64,000 nt of DNA from Albugo candida (taxonomy: Eukaryota > Oomycota > Peronosporomycetes > Albuginales > Albuginaceae), in the NCBI GenBank assembly GCA_905220665.1, contig CAJNAR010000037.1:31851-95850 (forward strand), in the 5' to 3' direction. This document shows positions 44,762 to 55,380 of the stretch, piece after piece. A model generated the notes under the pieces. The model had not been told where the DNA came from and made no database searches. It was given only the letters and a program-made list of their open reading frames with translations. The position numbers and the translations under genes are program-made. Position 1 is the first letter of the stretch. Every line of letters starts with the position of its first letter.

Positions 44762-47440
44762 GTGTCCTTATTCCAACGTTTCCATACATTTGATGATTTC
44801 ATTGCATCGAGTTCGTCTAATCGCTTATGTACGGTACAACTAACGGGTATGGACGCACGGCACTGCGTGGATGGACAAGCGATGATTCTCTGTCTTTTGA
44901 TACGTTTCTATCTCCAGTCAGAGCTCACAAATGTGTCTGAAGAAACACGGTCGACGATTACAAGCAAAGGGCGAATGGAACTGATAGTTTTTCTTTCACA
45001 TTTGATCCAATCGACAAAGAAGTCTCGCTCAGGATATGCGGAGATAAAACGTCAATTAGGGATTGCTATAAGCTCCGTGGAAGATCAAAACAGGATTGCG
45101 AGGTGGTTGGAGAGTACAATTTCGTGTGCAATGAACTCGCTACATAGTCTGAATGAGCTTGTCGATAGCCTTAGCGATTTGATTACATCGGACGCAACAA
45201 CTTTGAGCCCACCATTATGTGACTCCAACGATGGGTTACTTATCGGTAAAGTGTCAACGACAAGCTTATTTGGTGTTTTTCTTCGGAACTTTAGCTTTCA
45301 AGTAAATCGACAACTCTTTGATGGTTTGACTCGCCTCTACGACGTAATGTCATCGTATATTGAAAGTGACCAGAAGGCAAACACAAAGCCCCAACAACGA
45401 AATAATCATTATGGAAGCTTGGATGCGGATGATCAAGGATGCATGCGATTCATTCCACATCGTGCACAGGGGCTCACAGGATGGTCTTTTGCGTCTCAAC
45501 AGATACGAACTGACGATGTGTTTGATTTGTACTGCAAGAATGTTGAGTCTGGCGATTATCCGAACGCCTTAGATACGTTACATCGATATCACGACCTGGC
45601 GTTCAAAGACCGGGTCACTGAAAATACAACTAATATTGCCTGCAGCAAGACTGTATCAAACTCTGTCGGAATGCAGTATGCGGCATTGAATGTCGCCGCT
45701 TTACAGGTTGCGATGCACTGTTACGAGAGTGCTTATGAAGCTCTACAAGAGTCCATCAAAGTTGCAGAGCAACACGGAGACCATCTCTGTGTTGCGTTGG
45801 CATTACTCTGGTTATTCAAAATCCAGCACAAGTCGGGAAAAAATTTCCAAAGCACAATGTCTACCCTTCAAACATGGAGCACAGAGGCCGTTTCGACAAA
45901 GCCTCGAGCAGTAAGGATAATGGTGACTTTAGCGCAGTTGGAGTCTTTACTTTGTGCATCTGGAAAGGTCAAGTTGGAGGACGATATTATCCAGGAATGT
46001 ATAAGATTACTTCCTAATGTTACAAAACCAACAACATATCCACTCAAAATATGGCTCAATTTCGGTGGAGCGCTACGATCTCTTATGGAAATGTCTGACA
46101 CGAGTTGTGCATTAGGCGAGGTTACATCAAGAAACACCGGTCAGCTCAATCGGATGCGTAATGGACCATTTGGAAAACATATTCGAAACAATGCATCCAC
46201 TGACAACCAATTGGGTTCCGGCTTGGCTTGGCTAACTTCTAGCAAAGCTACTTTGGAAGTACTTTGGCAGTTGACAGGTAGAGCATTCGTGGATACTTCA
46301 GTGCTCTTACGCATGTTTGGCAACCAGCATCTAGCAAGGATATTCAATCAGATATATGCAAAGTGCTACTCCGACACTGCAACCATTGCCGATCTTGCCA
46401 GCGTTGTAGCAGAACTAGCCATGTACCAAACGTTGGACGAGCCAGTCATCAGCAAAGTTTTCGTATACGAGAAATCGATACGTTTTCTGATCGAACAAGC
46501 GCATGCATATCCAGGGTTAGTGAATCAGCGAGCTTTCCAATGTTGTACACATCGAATGTTCTTCAACTGGGCTTTGAATCGACACGAGTATATCCGAGCA
46601 CGCGTGCATAGTGATGCGCTTATATCTCTTTGCCTAATTCGAGACGATCTCTCTGCGCATATAACTGCTCGAATGACCATAGTAAGCTTACAAAGATCAC
46701 AAAGGCTTTTTGAGGCGGCATTGAGATCGCTCGCATCATTGGAAACGATATGTCGACGACAATCCTGGACGTACCTTGTTTGTGACATTACGATACAGAA
46801 ATATGAACTGAAATTTGAAGCTAATTCGCGGCAAAGTCTCTCAATAATGGAAGACGTGATTGCATGCGTGACGATATGCGAGGGCCATGAATTTTCACTT
46901 TTAATAGCGAGAGCAAAGTTATTACTTGCAAAAATGTACGCGGTTATGGGACGATGGAACCTCACTGATTCAATACTGATGGAAAATATATCTGTTGTCC
47001 TGGAGAACGGAAGCTTGCAGCTTCAAGGCCACTACTTATTGATGCTGTGCAAGTCCAAATTCACCAAACTTCAGACATGGGGACAAGATCTTCACTCTCC
47101 GAAACAAAAGTGTGATATTTGGACGGACCTGCTCAAAGCGCTTGATCATGCTTCTGCAAAGTTTGTCCTCATACAAGACGTGCATTCCTTGAAAGAAACA
47201 CATTACTTAAGAGCGTTGTTGTACAATCACATGGAACGATGCGAACACGAAACTCTAATGACTTGTGGGGATCACGATCCAGGAACGAAGGAGATAGCGG
47301 CATCTAAATTCTTCAAGCTGCAAAGCCAAGAGAGCATCGGGCCAACACGCTGTATTGACTTTATGTATTGTATGGCAGAACCGGAATCTATATTGCAATT
47401 GGTGGAAAAAAGAGCCAACGAAATGACTTGTATCGACTAA
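44762..47440 (+). CDS. APC5: Anaphase-promoting complex subunit 5
   Basis: The frame is open for 892 codons. APC5 is a TPR scaffold of the APC/C ubiquitin ligase, which targets cyclins and securin for destruction in the nucleus at mitosis. The N-terminal part (about residues 30-215) has the APC5 helical layout, with LFGVFLRNFSFQVNRQLFDG matching the conserved VVGLFLRH-type block. The core TPR signature YAALNVAALQVAMHCYESAY and LQESIKVAEQHGDHLCVAL at about 305-350 is typical of the family. More TPR helices follow to the end. The frame opens with GTG at 44762 and its first ATG is residue 30, so either translation starts there (863 aa) or a short upstream exon supplies the start. Length is somewhat above the human 755 aa. 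It is 100 bp upstream of the elongase gene on the same strand. Confidence 0.9.
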   Translation: MSLFQRFHTFDDFIASSSSNRLCTVQLTGMDARHCVDGQAMILCLLIRFYLQSELTNVSEETRSTITSKGRMELIVFLSHLIQSTKKSRSGYAEIKRQLGIAISSVEDQNRIARWLESTISCAMNSLHSLNELVDSLSDLITSDATTLSPPLCDSNDGLLIGKVSTTSLFGVFLRNFSFQVNRQLFDGLTRLYDVMSSYIESDQKANTKPQQRNNHYGSLDADDQGCMRFIPHRAQGLTGWSFASQQIRTDDVFDLYCKNVESGDYPNALDTLHRYHDLAFKDRVTENTTNIACSKTVSNSVGMQYAALNVAALQVAMHCYESAYEALQESIKVAEQHGDHLCVALALLWLFKIQHKSGKNFQSTMSTLQTWSTEAVSTKPRAVRIMVTLAQLESLLCASGKVKLEDDIIQECIRLLPNVTKPTTYPLKIWLNFGGALRSLMEMSDTSCALGEVTSRNTGQLNRMRNGPFGKHIRNNASTDNQLGSGLAWLTSSKATLEVLWQLTGRAFVDTSVLLRMFGNQHLARIFNQIYAKCYSDTATIADLASVVAELAMYQTLDEPVISKVFVYEKSIRFLIEQAHAYPGLVNQRAFQCCTHRMFFNWALNRHEYIRARVHSDALISLCLIRDDLSAHITARMTIVSLQRSQRLFEAALRSLASLETICRRQSWTYLVCDITIQKYELKFEANSRQSLSIMEDVIACVTICEGHEFSLLIARAKLLLAKMYAVMGRWNLTDSILMENISVVLENGSLQLQGHYLLMLCKSKFTKLQTWGQDLHSPKQKCDIWTDLLKALDHASAKFVLIQDVHSLKETHYLRALLYNHMERCEHETLMTCGDHDPGTKEIAASKFFKLQSQESIGPTRCIDFMYCMAEPESILQLVEKRANEMTCID

Positions 47441-47540
47441 TTTAAGCTAATTAATGAAGTGGAAATGCGATTGGTCACTCTAGCGTCTCGTCCCGTCAAA
47501 AATATCTACATAGAGCTACAGAGCAGTGGATCCAGCGATC

Positions 47541-48532
47541 ATGTCGTGGACAGAATACAAAAAATGGGCGGATATGCAAGAATACAAAATACTGAGTTGG
47601 TTTGATGAATCAGAGCAGTACCTTTTATCGCCTATGCGCCACTATCCGCTCGCTGACTTTGCAACAGCAATCGCGATCTGCATTGGCTACGTGACTTTTG
47701 TTATTATCGGAACGGTATGCGTTATCTGAAGTACTGATTAATGTTACGGGCTCACCGTGTTTTCATTACAGATAATAATGAAAGCTGCTTTTCCCAAATT
47801 CAACACGAAACCTATTCAATTCTTGTACAATCCGATCCAAGTTGTGTTATGCTCTTATATGTGCGTTGAAGCTGGTATCCAGGCCTATAGACATGTAATG
47901 CGTACTTTGATGGGATCGGAACATTAGACCAATTTGGATACGTGTATGTAGGGATACAGCTTGATGCCGTGCAATGCGTATAATCATAGAAAGCCGGTCA
48001 TGGGGAACGTCCTGTACATGTTTTATTTGTCGAAAATTCTGGATTTTACGGACACTCTGTTTATTGTGCTCGGCAAAAAGTGGAATCAGCTGTCATTTCT
48101 TCATGTCTACCATCACTTGACCATTTTTATTGTATGTCATGTGTTAACCTTCTCATATTGATCCGCTGACACTTTTTCACATGCACCTAGGTCTACTTTC
48201 TCAATCTCCGACTGGCTTATGATGGCGACGTCTATGCCACAATAATTTTAAATGGCTTTATCCACGCTATCATGTACATGTACTATTTCGTTAGTGCTCA
48301 TACGCGCGACATCTGGTGGAAAAGATATCTCACCACCTTGCAAATGACTCAATTTGTACTGATGAATGTTCAAGGATACATGACAGTAAAGAAGAATTGC
48401 GACGGAATGCCGGTCAAGATACTACTTCTCTACTTGGTTTACATTCACTCCTTATTCTGGTTATTCATGAACTTCTTTATCAAGTCATATCACACGGACA
48501 CTCGTGATATGAAGCAAGCAAAAAGGCTTTAG
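47541..48532 (+). CDS. ELO-family fatty acid elongase (3-ketoacyl-CoA synthase)
   Basis: Four exons (47541-47714, 47772-47894, 47952-48131, 48191-48532) join at GT-AG introns of 57, 57 and 59 nt into a 272-residue protein. ELO enzymes sit in the ER membrane and condense malonyl-CoA with acyl-CoA, the first step of chain elongation. Visible family marks are KPVMGNVLYMFYLSKILDFTDT with IVLGKKW, the catalytic histidine box HVYHH at residues 150-154, GFIHAIMYMYYF, and LQMTQFVLMNVQGY. The C-terminus has a lysine-bearing end (KQAKRL) that may serve ER retention. Length and motifs fit the PUFA elongases of oomycetes; substrate cannot be told. The start ATG gives MSWTEYKKW; a GTG 15 bases earlier is not used. 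Confidence 0.93.
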
Positions 48533-48931
48533 CGAGGATGTGAGGATATTCTTATTTGCCGAGTAAATAAACTTTCTTTGCCTTTTGCCCCTGGTATAAT
48601 CTATTATAGTACTATAGCTATTCCACCGTGAGATTGAGTGTATGCTGCAGCAATGTTGTGAATAGCTAAGCAACGACTGAAATCGTACGACAAAATGAAA
48701 CGAAACGCGCTACGCTAATGATTTGGAAATTATCCAAATTGATATTTAAGATTTTGTAAATTCTAATGAATTCAGTGATACTCTCTTCCTATTACAAAAA
48801 ATAGTCTCACTGCACATCTCCAAATGAAAGGCTCATCATTTGTTTTAACATAAATATAAATGCGTCGACTGCTGTATTCGATCGATGGGCTCTATCGTAC
48901 CAATCTGTTTTTGATTTTACGGGGAAAATAA
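48533..48931. other. Intergenic, no gene seen
   Basis: AT-rich sequence downstream of the elongase. A minus-strand 62-codon frame (48673-48485) overlaps the elongase end and is a shadow. Confidence 0.4.
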
Positions 48932-49240
48932 ATGTTATGTCTCGCTCTGGCGTATTATTCAACGATTTATGCTTTCGCTCCTTGGAAAGGTGATAGAAAA
49001 ACTTTAATTTATTCGGTCGTAGGATATGCTGGGAATGAATGCGATTTATTTTTTGTGGTTCTCGTAACCTTAATCATTGATCATATGAATGTGGATAAAG
49101 GAGATTGTCTACATCATCAAGGCGGGCAACAAACTGATGCTTCGAGTGTCTCGTCTGTGCCATCTGTAGCAAGCTGTACTGTATCGTGTATGCTTATGTG
49201 GCGTACAAACGGTCTACGAATGGATTTTGTGCGGGTGTAG
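48932..49240 (+). CDS. Small hypothetical ORF with hydrophobic start
   Basis: A true ATG at 48932 opens 102 codons. The N-terminus (MLCLALAYYSTIYA) could be a short signal peptide, and a second hydrophobic stretch (LFFVVLVTLII) could be a membrane helix. It is followed by a Gln/His and Ser-rich part with cysteines (DKGDCLHHQGGQQ). No family is recognised. The next 600 bases hold no obvious continuation. Confidence 0.3.
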   Translation: MLCLALAYYSTIYAFAPWKGDRKTLIYSVVGYAGNECDLFFVVLVTLIIDHMNVDKGDCLHHQGGQQTDASSVSSVPSVASCTVSCMLMWRTNGLRMDFVRV

Positions 49241-49881
49241 CGCGTGTCATCAGGCGAAATGCTAGCAAAAGTTACGGCTTCTTTATAGAAGATCTCTATC
49301 TATTCCTCCAAGTCCAATTCTCTTCAGAATAGGTCAAATCAAGTAGCTTACAAGCTTTAGCAAAATTTATTAGAGTCTATTCATCGCCTTTAATGCTAGA
49401 TAGCAGCTCTGGAGGTAAATCATGCGAATCGACCATTGTTTTTACGAATCACGTATATTGTTGCTACCCACGTCGGTATGTTAGATGTGTTAAGCCTGCC
49501 TGGAGTGAAGCATGGAACTTGTATAGAAGCGATTACTTACACAGGTTTGTGTATTTCAGGAATGACTTTTAGAATCAGATACACATTTAATTGTTGAGGA
49601 TACAATCTTCGACGAAAGGAAATTGCAGTCACTCTGTCGCGTTCTTGACGACCGTGGTGTGACTTTTATGACTGTTTCAACGAACTGACTACTTTGTAGC
49701 CTGCAAGCTTCGTTTTGATAGCAAAGAAGCAGGAATGCGAACATCGCCTTCTTATTTTATACAGCATTTTACAAATTGGGCAAAGACGCTCGAAGGATTG
49801 TATTGCCCATCTGTATTGCGAAATTTAGATACGAGAAAGCCTCCACATTGGAACAAGAAAGAGAGAAATCGTTCATCAACT

Positions 49882-52043
49882 TTACATCAGCTCTGACACA
49901 ATAGCGCAAAGCTTTGCAATGCGATTCTCATTAGCATAATTTACGATAGAGCATTGAGAGATTTCGTCTATTGGAGTCTGTAATGGACTTGAACTATTTC
50001 CAATAAATCTTGATATGGAGTACACTCGGTTGGAATTGAACTCATCAAATTCTCAAGATTTATCTAGAATCGTGAAATATCGCTAGCACTTATGAGTTGT
50101 AATCCAGATCGCGGGAATTCCATTACATTCAAATTTCATTTATACCGACCCGACTAAACAGTTGGGTGTGCTTACGACGTATTTGACATTTCGTTTTCCC
50201 GTACTTGAACGACACTGATCTACTAGTGGTTGCGTGGAGAAGTTGTCAAGCAAGTACCTGAATTGCGCTGCCGGAAGTGCACACGAGGTACTTCGTTTTA
50301 GAATAATTGTGTATTGTACAGAGGAATTATGATTCAGATGCTGCATGAAACTGTCATACTGCTCGGATTCTATTCGTGTTGATATATCTATGTCATCGTG
50401 AGGACCCAAATTATCCAGATACATGGAAACCAACATGCAATCGACATTGTATGAATTTCCCAAACTGAAAATTGCGTCGGAACTTTTTCTTTATGTCACT
50501 TTCTTTCTTCGTGCTCAGTACAACCATTTCCTTGCATTTGACGTCCAAGTAGCACCAGCAATGATTCCGGTCTAGATGTACATGATTTGTTGGAAAATGG
50601 AGCGATCCAACAAATGCCTAAAAGATTTTGCAATCGGCTTGATGCATCGTCGAACCCTCAAGTCAACGCCATTTATCAAATTTGTCCACTGCGAAAGCAT
50701 GACAGCATTTTCTCATCACCTAAAATATAGTCGTTCGTCGTTTGCACATTACAGATCAGTAAACCGATAAGCGTACGACGTATACCAGTCATATACATCA
50801 TAGGTGTCATGCTAGCGTTATCGCTTTCCATTCCAAGAAAAACTGCAAATGATGGAGGAGCACGAGTCCATGGATGTTTGGATTTCCTTTCGCGCGATTT
50901 TAGCTTACTTTGCCGACGTGTTGAGGTCTGACCGAGAGATCAGGTCTGGCTTTGGTTACAGAGCAACAGAACCACCAGCAGCCGCTCTTTGAACTCGCCT
51001 GTTTTCGGTTGACTCGTCGATAGGCGATCCGTGAATAGCTCCGATCAATTCCTACAGAAACGATTACTGCATCAGACCCGCTTTACTCTTTAGACCTCGC
51101 CGTACTCTCGAGCGAACAATCCACCAATTTGTTTTTGATAAAATACGATAACTTAGGATCAAGAGCGTTGTTTTAAAAAGCAGCGTTTGCTGATCTCAGA
51201 TGCTTTAGTCTTGACGATGACATTCGGCGAGTACAATAGAACCGCGTGGCATCCAAAGCGATGAAACAGAACGGCTATACAATGCAATCAATTCGACATC
51301 ATAGTAAGAAATAAATCATTGACAAGGACACGTTACTAAGTGTCATACTCGGGGAAGCAAATACGGCCCATTCGATTACCTCAATGCAACAGCATCTTCC
51401 ATATCAACCAACACTCCTTCTCATCACTTAGTTGTGCACCGCATGACATTGTTATGGCATTGAGAGCAGCCGATTCCAACATTTATCGTTAAGCTTTAGA
51501 CTCGTGACGCACATTTAGCGTGAGGTCAACACGTTGGAGCCGCCGACTTGACATTCCGAGCAGATATTTGAGAGTCCGATACAAAATGCAGCTCAAAGTT
51601 AGATAGTCGATGTTTTCTGCTCGATAGAACAAGCCATAGATAGTGTGTTGTTGCTGTACTTGTCTACGACGAAGTGGGCAAGATTGATACCAGCAAGGCA
51701 CTACGAACCCGTTCAACTTTCAAGACTCGTTGACTGTATCGGCAAGAGATTCTTAGAAATAGTGACCGTCAACCACCAGCAGCGTCGTCTGTAGTAATGA
51801 GGGAGCAAACTTTAAGGATGTCAATCAAGCGACTCATTCTCATTACGTGAGATAGAATCATCCAAGACTGGCGAATGAACTTGTGGAAAGAAGCCATGCA
51901 CGCTCTGAAATGTAGCGCCAATAGGAAAATGACTTTTGAAACTGAGCCTTCAAGTACGCATGGGTGGCAATTATTGTTGTGGAACAATCGCCTTGTAACA
52001 AGAAGAGGTGTCCCGGAAATATATTTGCATGGGACCTAAACAT
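49882..52043 (-). CDS. Unidentified intron-rich gene
   Basis: A dense series of coding-like minus-strand exons runs from a possible ATG at 52043 (MFRSHANIFPGHLFLLQGDC) to a stop at 49882. Pieces include YRAENIDYLTLSCILYRTLK (near 51620), LESAALNAITMSCGAQLSDE (near 51465), DVELIALYSRSVSSLWMPRG (near 51280) and VFYQKQIGGLFAREYGE (near 51120). The last joins ELIGAIHGSPIDESTENRR across a 45-nt intron ending tttctgtag. Further pieces are PWTRAPPSFAVFLGMESDNA (near 50850), a long exon at 50463-50140 with YLDNLGPHDDIDIS, and a final exon ending AKLCAIVSELM. I do not recognise the protein. Several joints are undecided, so one or more mutations cannot be excluded. It ends about 100 bases before the PPIL1 stop on the same strand. 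Confidence 0.45.
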
Positions 52044-52146
52044 CTTTTCCGAACCGTTCTATTCAGACTATGATCCGCGCCCAGTTGCAATTGAGCATCC
52101 AGTATACATGTTTGGATTTTTAATGGCAATTTCCAAGGATTTCTAG

Positions 52147-52902
52147 CTAAATGGTTACTGGCATTGCCTTTATGATACGAATAGCTTCTCGCGGGCTGTA
52201 CCAAATTGGTCAGTAATTTGCGACTTTGAATCTTCAAACACATACCAATCGTTCGGACCAGTAGGAACAAGTCCCATTCTCTGAATCACTTGCATACCAT
52301 CGGAGATACGACCAAAAATTGTATGTTTACCATCCAGCCAAGGCGTTGGTGCCAACGTCACAAAAAATTGGCTTCCATTGGTATTCTTCCCCGCGTTCGC
52401 CTTGTGTTCATTTCGTCAGCGGTCAACACTATCAATTAGAGGCAAGAGACTGACTGGCTACCATTGAAACGATGCCAGCGCCTGTATGCTTTAGCGAAGA
52501 ATCAATCTCGTCATCAAAGTGCCCTCTACCCAACAAAGCTATCAAACTGGCGATTGTTCCCTGCCGCATTTGACGTACCCAAAAATCGATTCTCCGCCGC
52601 GACCGGTACCGCTCGGATCACCACCTTGGATCATGAAATCCTATTTCATGCGTGAGCTCTCTTGGCTTTATTCGTAGTACCTTACTTTGATAATTCGATG
52701 GAAAATGGTATTATTATAGTATCCGTTAGAAGCAAGTTGGCTAAAGTTGTGACATGCATTTGGGGCGTTTTGATAATACAATTCTACTGTGAAGGTTCCC
52801 TGAAAAAAATGAGCTTTACGGGACTCGATATGAAGGGATTACACGCACAATGCTCGTTTCCACCATCACGTGTGTCACTGGAGGAGAAGACGTCATTTTC
52901 AT
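52147..52902 (-). CDS. PPIL1: PPIL1-type cyclophilin (peptidyl-prolyl cis-trans isomerase)
   Basis: Six exons on minus (52902-52849, 52799-52686, 52640-52579, 52525-52462, 52400-52246, 52195-52147) join across GT-AG introns of 49, 45, 53, 61 and 50 nt. They give exactly 166 codons, or 165 residues against 166 in human PPIL1. The enzyme catalyses prolyl isomerisation and is a spliceosome component in the nucleus. Conserved active-site blocks are all present: [20 protein letters not shown] (with the catalytic Arg), [22 protein letters not shown] and [11 protein letters not shown]. The start MKMTSSPP is at 52902; a second ATG lies at 52896. No stop or frameshift remains after splicing, so the gene looks intact. 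The ORFs on the plus strand here are shadows. Confidence 0.95.
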
Positions 52903-53104
52903 CCGAAATCGAACCTAAAGGCAAGGTACACCAAGCACTGTATGTAATGGAACAGAGTAGATATCTACGCGCAATGGGTGTAAGGCTGGCTCTAGAAGGA
53001 AGAGCCAACCATCACAAATAGCTTGTTCGATTCAATATTGCACATTTGCAAGTTTAAAATTGGAATAATACCCAACAAGCAACGATAAAGACACAATTAT
53101 CAGA

Positions 53105-53572
53105 ATGCAAATGAAACGACTCGTGATAGTAATCAAGATTAGCATAATACAATCTGCTTACCAGTTTTTCCACCACCAAAATCATCATCATGAGAACGAC
53201 ACATCCTTACGTGCTGATGGCGAGTCATTTCCAACATTAAATTCGCGTCATCTCCTTTTCAAGCCATCACTTCCCAATGCATTATGCAATGGATTTATAG
53301 AAATGAATGTGCTTTTTGGAAAGAAATGACGATTGACTTTTTATACTTTCCGAATATCGATTCAATGGTGGTTACAATTGAATGATATACCGACGTGGGG
53401 CCTCTCAACCCGTTGTAAGAAATTAGTAAGACAAAAATATCTGAGGTATCTGCTGCATCACATGTATTTAGCAACTAGTGCGCATCCGAATCGAAGAATC
53501 GATGCCGCTGCTTATACTTCTATTCCACTGGGATTGATGTGCTGGATAAGTTTAAAGAACGGCACATGGTAA
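53105..53572 (+). CDS. Hypothetical ORF interrupted by one in-frame TGA
   Basis: A single frame is open for 155 codons apart from TGA at 53327-53329. The start at 53105 (MQMKRLVIVIKISIIQSAYQ) is weakly signal-peptide-like and is followed by His/Asn-rich sequence (FFHHQNHHHENDTSLRADG). After the stop the frame continues with WWLQLNDIPTWGLSTRCKKL and ends WISLKNGTW. It lies 200 bases from the PPIL1 start, divergently. No intron removing the TGA was found. It may be a small broken secreted-protein gene or a chance frame. Confidence 0.3.
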
Positions 53573-53871
53573 AATGGAGAACTATGAAATGCTAGCTCGC
53601 TGAAACTGAACCTTTGCGTGTACTTTTCTGACTAATCTTCATGATGTTTGTCATATTAGAACTGAAAGATGCCGCAAAGCAGGGAAAACTCGCGCCAACC
53701 CTTGATCATGCATGTTGTTCGTACGATAGGAAGCCAATAATAAAATGCAATTAACTCGCATACATTTTCGATAATGCAATTTGGAGATTGTCACCGGTCA
53801 CATTCCTGGTTTCAATATTTACACAATGAAAAATTGATTGATCACGATCTTGAGTGTCCTTCCCGCCGAGA

Positions 53872-54249
53872 ATGGACAGGATAAATCTCACGCCCGATAC
53901 AATATACAGTTATGAACTCGGGCGCATGAAGTTTATACCAAGTTGGATCAAATTGTAATTATGCGAGTGTGTCAGTCAGCGATTTGAAAAGACATGAACA
54001 ACCAAATGGTTGATTGGGCCTGAACACACGAACGCTGCAGAAGCAGTGAGAGATCGATTCAAGTCTCTAATGCGTGCGCAAAGAGTATCTCCTGTACCTT
54101 TGACTAATCGGTATGTGTGAATGCCTACACGAGCTCGAAATTTCCAACTTTTGGCATCCCGCAGGTTGGCCGATGAAAAGGCCACATATTCATATAAATG
54201 GTATCTCGGCATATACCGAGCTGACATCAAGAAAGTCAAAAAACGATAA
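53872..54249 (+). CDS. Short spliced gene with basic C-terminus, unidentified
   Basis: The last two exons are well supported. AEAVRDRFKSLMRAQRVSP runs to a donor gtatgt at 54111, a 54-nt intron ends gcag at 54164, and the frame continues with LADEKATYSYKWYLGIYRAD and ends KKVKKR before TAA at 54247. An upstream exon from an ATG at 53872 reads MDRINLTPDTIYSYELGRMK and FIPSWIKL. The link between it and the second part is unsettled (introns of about 33-37 nt would be needed). The protein would be near 90-100 residues, with a lysine-rich tail like small ribosomal or respiratory-complex proteins. I do not recognise it. The long minus-strand ORF 54320-53976 is a shadow of this gene. Confidence 0.45.
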
Positions 54250-54339
54250 AAGATCGAAGACGCAAGTGGTATCCGTATGCTTGCCGCGAGCAAAAATAGA
54301 CCAACAGACCGACAGACCAAAGAAGCGCATATAGGGAAG

Positions 54340-55300
54340 ATTGAAGAATAACCACGATACTAAAATATCATTTCCGTGGTTGGAGCAAGCTACGCCTTAA
54401 CACAAGGCGCATAGAATGGTTTTTCTTCTGAATTTGCGAGGCGCATGATGAGCAATTTCTTTCAGCCACACTACTTCTGACTAGAAAAGACGTCCCCGCA
54501 AGTACTGAAACCACTCAGGGTAAACGTGAACGAGAGACAGCATCTTTGTCTCCGTCGAATGTACCTTCTGATCCATCCATGTGGACACCAAATCAAAAGC
54601 CCGCCAAATTGAGTCTCTAGCCTCCATTTTGTCACGTATGTCATGCTAGAAACTGCTATATCTCACTCATCCCTTGGACTGGTCTGGCCGCGACCCAAGT
54701 TACCTGAAGTAGTAATTTATGGCGCAATTTGACTTATAAGAACTCAAAGATATTTCTGCACATGAGATCATGATTTGCGAAAAGAAATTGAGCAGTAAGC
54801 TGTTTATTTACGATCGTATCTTCTCGAACCATATTTGTTAAGTGTAAAGACTCGTGGTACAGCAAAGTATGTCGATGTCTCGTGGTTAGATGCATTCTGA
54901 GGAGATTTCGAATATGATCAGTCAGGAGAAAGGGGATATTTGTGCATGCCGGCTTTTCGGAACATTTATTCATTAGCAAACAAGAGTAATGCATGCTCCT
55001 CAAAAACTGAAAAGAAACGGTCATATGCATAATACTAGCCTAACGAATTATGATTGTTTTACACTGATAATGTCGCTGCACCAAACGCTGACATTGCTAA
55101 TGTTCGCTATACTTCCATCTTGATCTTGAAATTGCTTATCTTGGTGTTAAATATGAAACGACAAACTTAGTAAGTGGAAAAGGTTACCAGGCAAATAAAT
55201 GTGTATCTCAAAGCAAATCTGAAATTGGTCCATTGAGATTTGTTCGCTGATGAGAGAGTTGCTGCTAAATAAATTCCAAGATAAGTATTCAACAAACTGC
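54340..55300. other. Mostly empty; one minus-strand exon-like ORF
   Basis: The minus frame 55030-54734 (98 codons) starts at an ATG and contains FLLTDHIRNLLRMHLTTRHR, then HESLHLTNMVREDTIVN and QLTAQFLFANHDLMCRNIFE. Residue pattern is coding-like, with alternating helices, and a splice acceptor (ttcttttcag) lies near its start, so it may be an internal exon of an unidentified gene. No other gene is seen in this stretch. Confidence 0.3.
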
Positions 55301-55308
55301 TTGTGGGC

Positions 55309-55380
55309 GTCGATAGTGGTCTAATTGGTAGGATGTCCATTTCCAAACAACAGCCATGTGTGCAAGTTCTCATTAAAGGT
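55309..55380 (+). pseudogene. Decayed tRNA-like sequence (tRNA-Gly type)
   Basis: The 5' half reads like a tRNA: gcgtcgatagtggtctaat, then tggtaggatgtcc with a D-arm pattern, and tttccaaa at the anticodon loop (TCC). The 3' half keeps the expected spacing, but the anticodon stem and T arm do not pair (gtgcaagttctc in place of a GGTTCGAATCC-type box). It lies directly at the 3' end of the LINE at 55373-58724. A functional tRNA is excluded by the broken stems. Confidence 0.35.

Noticed and set aside
47526..47540. GTG start for the elongase
   Set aside because: A nuclear eukaryotic gene needs ATG, and the ATG at 47541 gives the expected N-terminus.
53976..54320. Minus-strand 114-codon ORF with a hydrophobic start resembling a signal peptide
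   Set aside because: It is the antisense of exons that splice well on the plus strand and end in a lysine-rich tail; the plus reading is better supported.
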